A stretch of 64,000 bases of DNA, taken from positions 1,488,001 to 1,552,000 of the forward strand of contig NZ_JBLWFI010000001.1 in the NCBI RefSeq assembly GCF_048898065.1, in the 5' to 3' direction. The notes below the pieces were generated by a model. That model searched no databases. It saw only the letters and a program-made list of their open reading frames with translations, and had not been told where the DNA came from. Shown piece by piece: positions 35,219 through 43,583 of this stretch. The translations under genes were made by a program, and so were the position numbers. Source of the stretch: Tepidibacillus_B infernus. GTDB lineage: Bacteria > Bacillota > Bacilli > Tepidibacillales > Tepidibacillaceae. Numbering within the stretch: position 1 is the first letter of the stretch; every line of letters begins with the position of its first letter.

Positions 35219-35265
35219 TTGTTTTTTTTAGAATTTTATTTTACTATATAAGCATATAATTATAT
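35219..35265 (+). promoter_or_regulatory. acr3 promoter with ArsR-type operator
   Basis: TTGTTT (35219-35224), 17 bases, TACTAT (35242-35247). ATATAAG-N6-ATTATAT (35246-35265) differs from the arsC operator by one base in the right arm. This indicates shared ArsR control. Confidence 0.65.
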
Positions 35266-35302
35266 TATCTACATAAATTTCTTATGTGAGGAGTGTTAGT
35301 CA

Positions 35303-36352
35303 TTGAGTGAACAAGTCGGAAAAAAATTATCATTCTTGGATCGATATCTTACGGTTTGGATTTTTGCAGCAATGATTATAGGAATCGGGGCGGGGTATTT
35401 GTTCCCAGGAATGGTAGACTTACTTAACAAAGCACAAGTAGGTACGACTTCCATCCCGATTGCTATTGGTCTAATCTTAATGATGTATCCCCCATTAGCA
35501 AAGGTTCGTTACGAAGAAATGGGCCAAGTATTTCGGAATGGAAAAGTTTTAGGACTTTCGTTGATCCAAAACTGGATTATCGGTCCATTACTGATGTTTT
35601 TCTTAGCCATTACCTTTTTACGAGACTATCCAGAGTACATGATTGGTCTGATTATGATTGGATTAGCCCGTTGAATTGCGATGGTCATCGTATGGAATGA
35701 TCTCGCCAAAGGGGATACCGAGTATGCAGCAGGACTTGTGGCCTTTAACTCGATTTTTCAGGTCTTATTCTATTCCCTTTACACGTACATCTTTATTACC
35801 GTATTACCCAGTTGGTTTGGTATAAAAGGATTTGCAGTTGATATCACGATTGCAGAGGTAGCCAAAAGCGTCTTCATCTACTTAGGTGTTCCCTTCATTG
35901 GCGGAATGGTGACTCGCTATTCCTTCGTGAAAGCAAAGGGAAAAGATTGGTATGAGAAAAACTTCATTCCCAAAATCAGTCCGATTACATTAATATCTTT
36001 ACTCTTTACAATTATCGTCATGTTCTCATTAAAAGGAAATATGATCATTAAATTACCTCTTGATGTCGTGCGGATTGCCATCCCGTTATTAATTTATTTT
36101 GTTGTCATGTTTCTTGTTTCTTTCTATATCAGCAAGAAAACAGGCGTAGGATATTCAATTTCTACGACGTTATCCTTTACATCTGCAAGTAACAACTTTG
36201 AATTAGCCATCGCTGTAGCAGTTGGCGTGTTTGGAATCAACTCTGGGGCAGCCTTTGCCGCTGTAATCGGTCCCTTAGTAGAAGTTCCAGTAATGATTGG
36301 ATTAGTCAATGTTGCATTGTGGTTTCAAAAAAAGTACTTTCAACAATCTTGA
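35303..36352 (+). CDS. acr3: ACR3-type arsenite efflux permease, putative selenoprotein
   Basis: A 349-residue arsenite exporter of the ACR3/BASS fold with ten membrane helices, if UGA at 35672-35674 is read as selenocysteine (residue 124). The frame on both sides is intact: LIMIGLAR-U-IAMVIVWNDLAKG. In ordinary ACR3 proteins this place is the cysteine of LARCIAMV that is essential for arsenite transport. A candidate bSECIS hairpin (ATCTC/GGGAT with loop GCCAAAG, 35700-35716) has its loop 30 bases after UGA. The start is TTG, nine bases after AGGAG. The alternative is a nonsense mutation, but the exact position argues against chance. Confidence 0.8.
35700..35716 (+). promoter_or_regulatory. 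Candidate bSECIS hairpin in acr3
   Basis: ATCTC pairs with GGGAT (one G-U pair) around a seven-base loop beginning with G. GG (35694-35695) and CC (35718-35719) can extend it across an internal loop. The loop begins 30 bases after the UGA. The stem is short, so support is moderate. Confidence 0.45.
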
Positions 36353-36408
36353 CTTTAATCACGTCCATCAGCCCTTTTGCATCTTATGAGCTTCGATGTT
36401 TTATGTTA

Positions 36409-37482
36409 TTACAATTCCTTTTTCATTAGAAAAATCTTATCAGAAGGAAAATGAAGATAATATGTCTGTTCTCTTTCTTTCATTATTCTTTTATATTCAT
36501 TCTTTGTAATATCAACATGAAAAATTTGTCCTTCACACTGTACAACTAATGTGTTATAAATAACTCCTTCTACTGAGCCTATAATGTTACAAAGATATGA
36601 ATTTAGTTTTGGAGCTAATTTTTCTCTGCTTATCGATAAATCATGAGCATGAATACCAGCTATTAATCGAGAAGAAAAATAGGATTTGTCATTTTCTACC
36701 TTTAATCGAAGAGTTCCTGACCCAATCATATACTTCTCATTTTCTATTTCAATACGATCAACATCAAGTATATTCTTACAACCAACTAATTCAGCAGCAG
36801 TTAAAGAAGCCGGATGATAAAAAATTTCCTTTTTATTCGCTAATTGAACGGTTTGGCCATGGGATAAAATAAGAATCTGATCAGCCAAACGATAAGCTTC
36901 TTCAATATTATGAGTAACAAGAAGAATGATTCCTGAAAAGTTGTTTCTAATTATTTCCAAAAGCTCTTGTTCAAGTAAATGTTTTATATGGCTATCTAAA
37001 GCAGAAAAAGGCTCATCTAAAAGTAGAATTTCAGGTTCAGTAATCAGTGTTCGGGCAAGGGCTACTCTCTGTTGTTGTCCCCCTGAAAGTTGGGATGGAT
37101 AATGTTGCTCGTATCCGATCAATTTCATTTTTTTTAACATGTCATGAACAAGCTCTTTTCTTTGATGTTTTTCAATTTGATGTATACCAAAAGCTATATT
37201 TTCTTCAACCGTTAAATGAGGGAAAAGAGCATAATTCTGAAACATATAACCAACTTTCCGCAATCGCGAAGGGATATTGATCTTTTCACTGGAACTAAAA
37301 AAAGTTCTTCCATTTAAAGTGATATGGCCTGAATCAGGAGTGATTAATCCAGCAATACATTGTAAAGTTAAACTTTTCCCACTTCCTGATGGTCCAAGAA
37401 TACCAAGAACACCATTTTTGAATTGAAATGTAATATCTAGAAGAAAATCACCCATCTGTTTTTTGCAAGAAATGTCCAGCAT
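36409..37482 (-). CDS. modC: Molybdate ABC transporter ATP-binding protein
   Basis: A 357-residue ATPase. Walker A is GPSGSGKS, the signature is LSGGQQQR, and Walker B is ILLLDEPFSALD. The C-terminal 120 residues are a MOP/TOBE-type regulatory domain, as in ModC. It overlaps the modB stop and completes modABC. The complex imports molybdate (or tungstate) needed for molybdopterin enzymes such as ArrA farther right. Identity as molybdate rather than sulfate transporter rests on the partner genes. Confidence 0.92.
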   Translation of the reverse strand: MLDISCKKQMGDFLLDITFQFKNGVLGILGPSGSGKSLTLQCIAGLITPDSGHITLNGRTFFSSSEKINIPSRLRKVGYMFQNYALFPHLTVEENIAFGIHQIEKHQRKELVHDMLKKMKLIGYEQHYPSQLSGGQQQRVALARTLITEPEILLLDEPFSALDSHIKHLLEQELLEIIRNNFSGIILLVTHNIEEAYRLADQILILSHGQTVQLANKKEIFYHPASLTAAELVGCKNILDVDRIEIENEKYMIGSGTLRLKVENDKSYFSSRLIAGIHAHDLSISREKLAPKLNSYLCNIIGSVEGVIYNTLVVQCEGQIFHVDITKNEYKRIMKEREQTYYLHFPSDKIFLMKKEL

Positions 37483-38160
37483 TTATAATCGTCCTTTAAT
37501 CATTCTTTTTTCTAAACGATTGATAAGAAATAAAACTGTAATAGAAATCATCGTCATAATGAAAACCAATAAATTAACTAATTCATGATTTCCAGATATT
37601 AAAGCATCATAAATAGCGATCGGCATTGTTGTTGTTTTATATGGAATATTACCGGCAACCATTAAAGTTGTACCAAAGTCACCTAGAGCTCGGGAAAAGC
37701 TAAGTGCTATGCCCGATGCGATTCCCCTCCATGAAATTGGAATCATAATTTCAAAAAAAATATTTAATTCTGTCCTGCCAAGAACTCTTGCAGCATTTAT
37801 AAGATCAGGGTTAATATCTAAAAAGGCTGTTCGTACAGATTTAATCATATAGGGAATGGATACAACCATTGCTGCAATAATTGCTCCTGTCGGGGTAAAA
37901 ACAATCATCATATCAAATTTACTTTCTAGAAATTTTCCGATAAAATTTTGCCTTCCTAATAGAACTAATAGATAATAACCTAAAACAGTTGGTGGTAATA
38001 CCACTGGAAGTGTAATGATTGTATCAACAAAATCCGTTAATTTTCCTTTTGATCTACTCAAATAATAAGCAATTGGTATACCAATCAACATACTAAAGAA
38101 TGTTGCCGTAAATGCAACTTTTAATGAAAGATATAATGGAAATAGACTGATGCCATCCAT
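37483..38160 (-). CDS. modB: Molybdate ABC transporter permease
   Basis: A 225-residue permease with five or six membrane helices. It has the typical ModB stretch LPPTVLGYYLLVLLGRQ and the ATPase contact loop AARVLGRTELNIFFEIMIPISWRGI. ATG follows GGAG by eight bases, and the gene sits directly between modA and modC. Transcription would normally come from the riboswitch leader at 40424-40590, but an IS element now lies in between. Confidence 0.95.
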   Translation of the reverse strand: MDGISLFPLYLSLKVAFTATFFSMLIGIPIAYYLSRSKGKLTDFVDTIITLPVVLPPTVLGYYLLVLLGRQNFIGKFLESKFDMMIVFTPTGAIIAAMVVSIPYMIKSVRTAFLDINPDLINAARVLGRTELNIFFEIMIPISWRGIASGIALSFSRALGDFGTTLMVAGNIPYKTTTMPIAIYDALISGNHELVNLLVFIMTMISITVLFLINRLEKRMIKGRL

Positions 38161-38162
38161 TT

Positions 38163-38963
38163 TTAATTCTCCTCTGGAAGAATAAAACCATATTTTTTCA
38201 TAATGGCCCTACCTTCTTTGCTATTTACGTAATTGATAAAGGAACGAGCCAGATCTTCTTGTTTGCTTCCTTTAACCACAGCAATGGCTTGTTTAATCGG
38301 TGTATGTAGTGTATCATCAATTAAATAAAAATTAATTTTTTCGTTTTTTGAAATGGATAATGCGATAATCCCAGCATCTGCATTGCCTGTTTCAATTAAT
38401 ATTAAGGTATCGGAAATATTTTTACCATATACTAGTTTCTCCTTTACCTTTTCCCATAAGCCTGCTGATTCTAGCGCCTGTCTAGCTGCTATACCATAAG
38501 GAGCATGTTCAGGATTGGCAATCGCTATTTTTTTGATTTCTGGTTTTAGAAGATCGTTTAAAGTCTGAACTTCGATAGGATTCGTTTTTAATGTTGCTAA
38601 TCCGATTCTTCCAACACCGTAAATTTGTTGAGTATCATCAATAATCATGTTTTTACTTCTTAAACGGTCAACATATTCAATGTTAGCTGCTGCAATCACA
38701 TCGAAGGGGGCGCCATTTTCAATCTGATCTGTTAATTGACCTGTAGAGCCAAAAGAAAATATCAGCTTGCTGTTGGTTGCTTTTTCAAATAATTTCCCTA
38801 TTTCTGTAAATGCAAACTTTAAATCAGCTGCTGCTGCAACAGTTAGTTCTGGAGAATGGTTTAAATGATCAGATGATAATCCAGTATTTTCTGGATTCAT
38901 ACATCCTGAAAAAATAATCAAAGATAATAGTAAGAAAGTTAATAGATATGTAAATCGTTTCAA
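38163..38963 (-). CDS. modA: Molybdate-binding lipoprotein
   Basis: About 266 residues. A lipoprotein signal ends in IIFSGC at residue 20, and the binding fold shows ELTVAAAADLKFAFTEIG and GSTGQLTDQIENGAPFDV, both typical of ModA. A TTG start at 38963 is chosen since AAGGAGAG lies eight bases upstream and the signal peptide then begins with KRFTYLL. The longer open frame reaching 39137 extends into the IS element and is an artefact. It captures molybdate outside the cell. Confidence 0.9.
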   Translation of the reverse strand: MKRFTYLLTFLLLSLIIFSGCMNPENTGLSSDHLNHSPELTVAAAADLKFAFTEIGKLFEKATNSKLIFSFGSTGQLTDQIENGAPFDVIAAANIEYVDRLRSKNMIIDDTQQIYGVGRIGLATLKTNPIEVQTLNDLLKPEIKKIAIANPEHAPYGIAARQALESAGLWEKVKEKLVYGKNISDTLILIETGNADAGIIALSISKNEKINFYLIDDTLHTPIKQAIAVVKGSKQEDLARSFINYVNSKEGRAIMKKYGFILPEEN

Positions 38964-38996
38964 AATGACTCTCTCCTTCTTTAACATATTTATTAT

Positions 38997-40396
38997 CACT
39001 AGCGTTGCATAAATATAGTCGAAATTTTCAGTAAATATATTTTTGTGAATTATAGCCAAAAGGACAAAACCTAAAGAAAAGGTGATTCTGTCCATTTGGT
39101 AAATATATACATTTAGTGCAAGAGTGACAGGAATCATACTTTTATTTATGTGCTAGATCGTTCGTCAAACCGACGTAACCAAATATATGCTGGCTTCCAA
39201 ATCGCAGCCTTTAACCAGCGAGTGATTTGAAGTAAAGATTTCTTACTCTTCATCTCAAATTGCACGAGAACATTTAAGCAATAAGTGATTAGTGCTAAGT
39301 AGATTTGATTTTGTATTGCCGTTTCACTCATTCCATAAAAATGTTTGATCTCAACATGCTGCTTGAGCCATTTAAAAAATAGTTCAATTGCCCAACGTGA
39401 TCGGTAAATTTCACTGATTTCTTCGGCGCTCAAATCAAATCGGTTCGTGATTAACCGAAGGTTATTCCCCTTTGTATCGATCACCTCAAGAAGGCGAAAG
39501 ATATTTTCTGCCCGTTTTTGTGGTGTCCCGATGTAGACCATTTTATCAGCTAAAACCTTGCTACCTTCGGGAAGAGTAAAACGTTCGATTTCTCGTATGA
39601 CGGCATTTTTCTTTAGCCTTGATACAAAGAAGTAACCATCATCTGTCATTCGATCAAAACGTTCATAGTCAACATACCCGCGGTCAAACACATACATGGC
39701 TTCCTTGTCATCTACAAGGACTTCAAGTTGATTTCTGTCATGTTCTTTTGCTGTTGTCATCACTGCTTTTTCAGGATAGACAGTGTCCTTGTCCATGAAC
39801 ACAAGTCGTAAATGCAGTTTTACACCCGCTTTTGTTTTACGAAATTTTGCCCATTTGTAATGGGTTAAGTTAAGCGGTAGTGTACTTGAATCAATGATCT
39901 TTAATGGCNNNNNNNNNNNNNNNNNNNNNNNNNNNNNNNNNNNNNNNNNNNNNNNNNNNNNNNNNNNNNNNNNNNNNNNNNNNNNNNNNNNNNNNNNNNN
40001 NNNNNNNNNNNNNNNNNNNNNNNNNNNNNNNNNNNNNNNNNNNNNNNNNNNNNNNNNNNNNNNNNNNNNNNNNNNNNNNNNNNNNNNNNNNNNNNNNNNN
40101 NNNNNNNNNNNNNNNNNNNNNNNNNNNNNNNNNNNNNNNNNNNNNNNNAGTTTCTTGATGTAGTAATCTTGTTTACCATTTTCAACATGTTCAAAAATTT
40201 TTTTAAAATTTATGGGTGAAACCCATTTACCAAATGACGAAATTAGTGTATTCTTGTCCATAATGTGGTCCTTTACTATTGGATTTGGACAGGAATCACC
40301 TGTACTTCCATTGTAAAGGATTTTTTTGTTGTATGGATAATTTTTGAAGATTGCTATTATTTTGAATCATCAGATTTAATTAATGCAACGCTAGTG
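38997..40396. mobile_element. IS4-family insertion sequence
   Basis: A 1400-base element with perfect 14-base inverted ends (CACTAGCGTTGCAT at 38997-39010 and its complement at 40383-40396) and a nine-base target duplication ATTTATTAT (38988-38996 and 40397-40405). It holds one transposase gene and an internal run of 240 N. It is inserted between the riboswitch-terminator leader and modA. Confidence 0.92.
39146..40261 (-). CDS. IS4-family transposase (contains assembly gap)
   Basis: About 371 residues of a DDE transposase of the IS4 type. The visible catalytic pieces are IIDSSTLPLN (first Asp), YVFDRGYVDY (second Asp) and YRSRWAIELFFKWLKQ (Glu with the YREK signature). Bases 39909-40148 are N, so about 80 residues are unknown. 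The gene fills most of the element with perfect ends, which suggests a recent and perhaps active insertion. Confidence 0.9.
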   Translation of the reverse strand: MDKNTLISSFGKWVSPINFKKIFEHVENGKQDYYIKKXXXXXXXXXXXXXXXXXXXXXXXXXXXXXXXXXXXXXXXXXXXXXXXXXXXXXXXXXXXXXXXXXXXXXXXXXXXXXXXXXPLKIIDSSTLPLNLTHYKWAKFRKTKAGVKLHLRLVFMDKDTVYPEKAVMTTAKEHDRNQLEVLVDDKEAMYVFDRGYVDYERFDRMTDDGYFFVSRLKKNAVIREIERFTLPEGSKVLADKMVYIGTPQKRAENIFRLLEVIDTKGNNLRLITNRFDLSAEEISEIYRSRWAIELFFKWLKQHVEIKHFYGMSETAIQNQIYLALITYCLNVLVQFEMKSKKSLLQITRWLKAAIWKPAYIWLRRFDERSST

Positions 40397-40423
40397 ATTT
40401 ATTATATATCTTAAACTTTAAGC

Positions 40424-40452
40424 ATAAAAAAACTACTCTATTAAGAGTAGGA
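40424..40452 (-). terminator. Terminator of the Moco-type leader
   Basis: On the minus strand CTACTCT (40444-40450) pairs with AGAGTAG (40433-40439) around TAAT, followed by seven T (40426-40432). It is the expression platform end of the riboswitch at 40475-40586, now separated from modA by the IS. Confidence 0.82.
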
Positions 40453-40474
40453 TTAAGTTTAATCTATAAAAATC

Positions 40475-40586
40475 CCCCCTTCTTTTCATAACGGAAGGCA
40501 TATCCGTTTCCAGATATACCCTGTGAGCTAACTGCTCAGGCGTACCAGCCATAGATTAACCTTAGGCTAATATGCTCGAAGAAGTT
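40475..40586 (-). ncRNA. Moco-type riboswitch, former leader of modABC
   Basis: On the minus strand P1 is CTTCTT (40579-40584) with AAGAAG (40479-40484), followed by CGAGC. Further stems are AGCC/GGCT and GAGC/GCTC. A ten-base helix GGTATATCTG/CGGATATGCC closes a GAAA tetraloop (40497-40520), and CCTTCC follows. The order CAGG-helix-GNRA-helix-GCCUYCC agrees with what I recall of the molybdenum cofactor riboswitch, and a very similar leader precedes arrC. A tungsten cofactor variant is possible. A terminator follows at 40424. Confidence 0.72.
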
Positions 40587-40654
40587 ACTATATAGTTACT
40601 AGTATTATCTGATATATTTACAATTATCCATAATCTAGCATATCAAATATTACT

Positions 40655-40683
40655 GCCTTATTCAAGATTAACCTTGAATAAGG
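40655..40683. terminator. Inverted repeat after the thioredoxin-like gene
   Basis: GCCTTATTCAAG (40655-40666) and CTTGAATAAGGC (40672-40683) form a perfect 12-base stem around ATTAA. No clear T-run follows on the minus strand, so termination is only likely. Confidence 0.5.
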
Positions 40684-40701
40684 CTAGCGAATACCCATGT
40701 A

Positions 40702-40944
40702 TTACAATTCCTCTTTAATATATTGGAGAATTTCCTCCCTTTTCGGAATTCGACCAAAGGATTTTACCTTTTCATTGATTACTAAACCAGGCGTACTCAT
40801 AATGCCGTATTTCATGATTCCAGGTACATCCTGAATCTTTTGAATATTAGCTTTTAATTGATTTTCCTCCATAATTGCCTCTACTTCTTTCTGTAACCGA
40901 ACACAATTCTTGCAACCCATTCCTAAGATTTTTATTTCTAACAT
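40702..40944 (-). CDS. Small thioredoxin-like protein
   Basis: An 80-residue thioredoxin-fold protein of the short archaeal/bacterial type (TM0996-like). The redox motif is GMGCKNCVRLQ, and the cis-proline loop is MSTPGLVINEKV. Such proteins are often found next to DUF318/ArsP permeases and arsenic genes, as here, and may keep the permease substrate or protein cysteines reduced. It lies 74 bases after the permease gene on the same strand. The electron donor could be the FTR-like protein at 33436-34068, but that is speculation. Confidence 0.88.
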   Translation of the reverse strand: MLEIKILGMGCKNCVRLQKEVEAIMEENQLKANIQKIQDVPGIMKYGIMSTPGLVINEKVKSFGRIPKREEILQYIKEEL

Positions 40945-41018
40945 CTAAATCCCTCCATATTTGATGTTTTTAACCTAAATACAAATTATTTCAAAAAATA
41001 ATCCAGATAAAGTTCTCT

Positions 41019-41975
41019 TTATAAAATAGCGTTAAATAGGTAACCAATACCGACAATACTAAGAGATACAATTCCCAAGAAATAACCGATCAGTTTTGGC
41101 TTAATCACCTTTCGTAAAAGAATCACTTCTGGCAAGGATAATGCTGTCATCGCCATCATAAAAGATAATGCCGTACCGATCGCTACCCCCTTTTCTAATA
41201 GTGCCTCAATAACAGGAATTGAACCAACAGCATTCGAATATAAGGGTACACCGATTAACGTGGCAATGGGAACGGCAAAAAAGTTATCCTTTCCAGCATA
41301 ACGAACTAACAAATCTTCTGGCGCATACCCATGAATGACCGCTCCTATTCCAATCCCAATCATGACATAAATCCAAACTCGACCTAATATGTCTTTCACA
41401 TTATCCCACGAATCCCTTGCTCTCTCTTTCCAAGTGATCATTTCTATTGTTGCTGCTTCTTCTGGAATAGACTGAATATGATATACGTACTCTTCTACTT
41501 GATTCTCCAATTTTAATTTTCCGATGAATATTCCAGCAAAGATTGCAATAACCACTCCACTAAACATATAAAGTAAAGCAATCTTCCATCCAAACAAACC
41601 AAATAGCATGACTAACGACACTTCATTCACGATTGGGGAGGAGATTAAAAAAGAAAATGTAACTCCAAGTGGCACACCTGCTTCTAAGAAGCCGATAAAA
41701 ATCGGTACAGTAGAGCAAGAACAAAACGGCGAAACCACCCCGAGTAGTGCTGCTAAAGTATTCCCGACATACTCGTTTTTCCCAGTTAAAAACCTCTTGG
41801 TTCGTTCTGGCGGAAAAAAACTGCGTATGTATGATATGACGAAAACCATGGTGGCCAATAATAATATAATTTTGGTTGTATCGTAAATAAAAAAGTGAAC
41901 AGACTGACCTAATCTTGAATCCATGGATAATCCAAACAGATCCACAACCAACCATTCCGCAAATCGGTATATCAT
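41019..41975 (-). CDS. arsP: ArsP/DUF318 family permease
   Basis: A 318-residue membrane protein with eight or more helices. The hallmark PFCSCSTVPIFIGFLEAGVPLGVTFSFLISSPIVNEV holds the Cys-Ser-Cys-Ser motif of the DUF318 group. Characterised ArsP members export trivalent organoarsenicals; other members have unknown cargo. Its position between the arr operon and a thioredoxin-like gene supports an arsenic role. The ATG follows GGAGGGAGAG. A strong promoter is upstream (42035-42063). Confidence 0.82.
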   Translation of the reverse strand: MIYRFAEWLVVDLFGLSMDSRLGQSVHFFIYDTTKIILLLATMVFVISYIRSFFPPERTKRFLTGKNEYVGNTLAALLGVVSPFCSCSTVPIFIGFLEAGVPLGVTFSFLISSPIVNEVSLVMLFGLFGWKIALLYMFSGVVIAIFAGIFIGKLKLENQVEEYVYHIQSIPEEAATIEMITWKERARDSWDNVKDILGRVWIYVMIGIGIGAVIHGYAPEDLLVRYAGKDNFFAVPIATLIGVPLYSNAVGSIPVIEALLEKGVAIGTALSFMMAMTALSLPEVILLRKVIKPKLIGYFLGIVSLSIVGIGYLFNAIL

Positions 41976-42034
41976 ACTCTCCCTCCATTCCCATCAAACG
42001 AATTGATTATTAAATAATTATATAACTAAATACT

Positions 42035-42063
42035 AATATAATCATATTCACTTACTATGTCAA
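42035..42063 (-). promoter_or_regulatory. Sigma-A promoter of the arsP-type operon
   Basis: TTGACA (42058-42063), 17-base spacer, TATATT (42035-42040) on the minus strand. Downstream lies an AT-rich inverted repeat ATTATAT/ATATAAT (around 42016-42041), which could be an ArsR-type operator though its spacing differs from those at arsC and acr3. Confidence 0.65.
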
Positions 42064-42148
42064 TGATTACAATAAAAAAATGCTCCTTAAAATGATAAGA
42101 ATTGGATGAGCAATGAAAGGAAATCATCAGACACTTTATTTTTAAAAC

Positions 42149-42196
42149 AAAAAGAGCTAACCTAATCTTTAATATGACTATAGGGTAGCTCTTTTC
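42149..42196 (-). terminator. Terminator at the end of the arr operon
   Basis: AAAAGAGCTAACC (from 42150) pairs with GGGTAGCTCTTTT (to 42196). The minus strand ends in a T-run. It follows tatA, the last gene of the arr run. Confidence 0.75.
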
Positions 42197-42204
42197 CATA
42201 GGTA

Positions 42205-42399
42205 TTAATCCTTGTTTTTTTCCGTTTCAATTGTCTCATCTATATCACTTGTTAATTCTTTGGCTGACTTCTTAAATTCAGATAATGTACGTCCAAATGC
42301 TCGTCCAATCTCTGGTAGTTTACTCGGGCCAAAAATCACTAAAGCGATAATAAGGACCAATAAGCACAAGAAAGCAAAGTTTTCTTTTACCAAATTCAT
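42205..42399 (-). CDS. tatA: Twin-arginine translocation protein TatA
   Basis: About 64 residues: one membrane helix (FLCLLVLIIALVIFGPSKLPEIG) with the FGPSKLPEIGRAFG hinge, then an amphipathic helix and an acidic tail, as in TatA/TatE. It forms the pore for folded proteins. ArrA carries a twin-arginine signal (LSRRSFLKA), so this copy at the end of the arr run probably serves its export. TatC is not encoded nearby. ATG 42399 is preferred; a TTG four codons upstream also fits the frame. Confidence 0.92.
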   Translation of the reverse strand: MNLVKENFAFLCLLVLIIALVIFGPSKLPEIGRAFGRTLSEFKKSAKELTSDIDETIETEKNKD

Positions 42400-42459
42400 G
42401 GGATCCCACAAAAGTAATCGGAATACGCTTGGAAGGAAAGCGTCACTTTTGTGGTTTTT

Positions 42460-43560
42460 TTAAAATAAAGTCTGTAACAACCCTTCCCTACTTTTTCTTA
42501 CTAAATGACAATCCTCACAACATTCTTGATCTTCATTTTTTAATTCTCCACATGATGGACAGGTATCTTGCTTTTTCGTGATCAATGTATGAATTTGTTC
42601 TAAGTCGCTATAGGAAATTTTAGTATGAGTCTGTTGTTTTAAATGTTGACAACGGGTGGTGCAAATACCACAGTTTATACACTTTATCGGATTAAAAAGA
42701 AGCGATTTTTGGTAGGTATTTTTCTCAATCTGTAGAGCTTTTGTAGGACAGATCATAGAGCAACGTTGACATAAAGTACATGAATTCTCTGCAGTAATAT
42801 AAACAATATTGAGCTGTTCTAATAGTTTAATATCTACTTGTTTATCATCAGGAGTAATTTTTTGAATAAATTGTCTCAAAACCTCTCGTTTTTGCTGAAA
42901 AGGTATTTTCTCTTTGGTCGATGTTTCTTTAAAAGAATCAAAAATAAATGAGCCGACCTGTTGTTTTACTTGTTTCTTTGTGACCATAAGAAAATCTCTG
43001 CGAGAAATCGATTTATAGTTGCTTTTCTTCTGACTTTTCTCATGGATGATCTGTGCTTGGAATTTAGGCTGCTCCTGAAATTGTTGATTCCATGTTTCTA
43101 TCCAATTCATTAAAACCTGTGAATCCCATTTCACATGACAATCTTTACAAACTTTTTCATCCCAATACAATTGTACCGATATTTTTTTTAATGTGGCCAT
43201 CATTATCCATTCAGGTGTAAACACATTTAAACAAGGTAAAATGATATCTGAATCCTCTCCTTGTTTTTGACAAGTAAAGCACGCTGTTTCCTTATCATGA
43301 ATCTTTTTTTCATAACCAGATAGCATTTCCGATTCAAGGTGAAAAGTTTGGGTTGGGCAAACATGTGAACATATTCCACATTGATCACATCTTTCACTTT
43401 CTATTTCAACCTTAGATCGATCAATTGATATCGCTTGATATGGACAAGCGTTTTGGCAAGACTTGCAATTGGATTGAGTATAACGAACCTGCAAGCATAC
43501 AGAAGGATTAGTTCTGATTGTCGCTTTTTCTATCATTCTACCAAGTAAAAATTGCCACAT
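42460..43560 (-). CDS. Multi-cluster 4Fe-4S protein of the arr operon
   Basis: About 366 residues with four ferredoxin-type cysteine sets: NCKSCQNACPYQA and RCDQCGICSHVCP near the N-terminus, SCTLCQRCSMICP and KCINCGICTTRC near the C-terminus. A zinc-ribbon-like end (CPSCGELKNEDQECCEDC) follows. Between the halves is SRRDFLMV, resembling a buried twin-arginine signal, which suggests descent from a fusion of two NapF-like proteins. It has no N-terminal signal and is probably cytoplasmic, in electron supply or ArrA maturation. The ATG at 43560 follows GAGGTG. No established gene name is known to me. Confidence 0.8.
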   Translation of the reverse strand: MWQFLLGRMIEKATIRTNPSVCLQVRYTQSNCKSCQNACPYQAISIDRSKVEIESERCDQCGICSHVCPTQTFHLESEMLSGYEKKIHDKETACFTCQKQGEDSDIILPCLNVFTPEWIMMATLKKISVQLYWDEKVCKDCHVKWDSQVLMNWIETWNQQFQEQPKFQAQIIHEKSQKKSNYKSISRRDFLMVTKKQVKQQVGSFIFDSFKETSTKEKIPFQQKREVLRQFIQKITPDDKQVDIKLLEQLNIVYITAENSCTLCQRCSMICPTKALQIEKNTYQKSLLFNPIKCINCGICTTRCQHLKQQTHTKISYSDLEQIHTLITKKQDTCPSCGELKNEDQECCEDCHLVRKSREGLLQTLF

Positions 43561-43583
43561 GATGACCACCTCTTAGAAAAAGA

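Noticed and set aside
35678..35691. Hairpin GCGAT/ATCGT directly after the acr3 UGA as the bSECIS
   Set aside because: Its loop is only about 8 bases from UGA, outside the usual range of 16-37. The hairpin at 35700-35716 fits better.
35681..36352. Separate second gene for the C-terminal part of ACR3
   Set aside because: There is no ribosome site near 35681, and the frame is continuous with 35303-35671 through a UGA at the conserved cysteine. A split pseudogene remains the less likely alternative.
38964..39137. N-terminal extension of ModA by 58 residues
   Set aside because: The extension runs into the IS4 element and would put the lipoprotein signal inside the protein. TTG at 38963 with AAGGAGAG is the better start.
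39894..40194. Open frames made mostly of unknown residues
   Set aside because: They are produced by the run of N and have no sequence content.
42016..42041. Third ArsR operator upstream of the arsP-type gene
   Set aside because: The inverted repeat ATTATAT/ATATAAT has a 12-base spacer and opposite arm order to the other two operators. It is kept only as a note.
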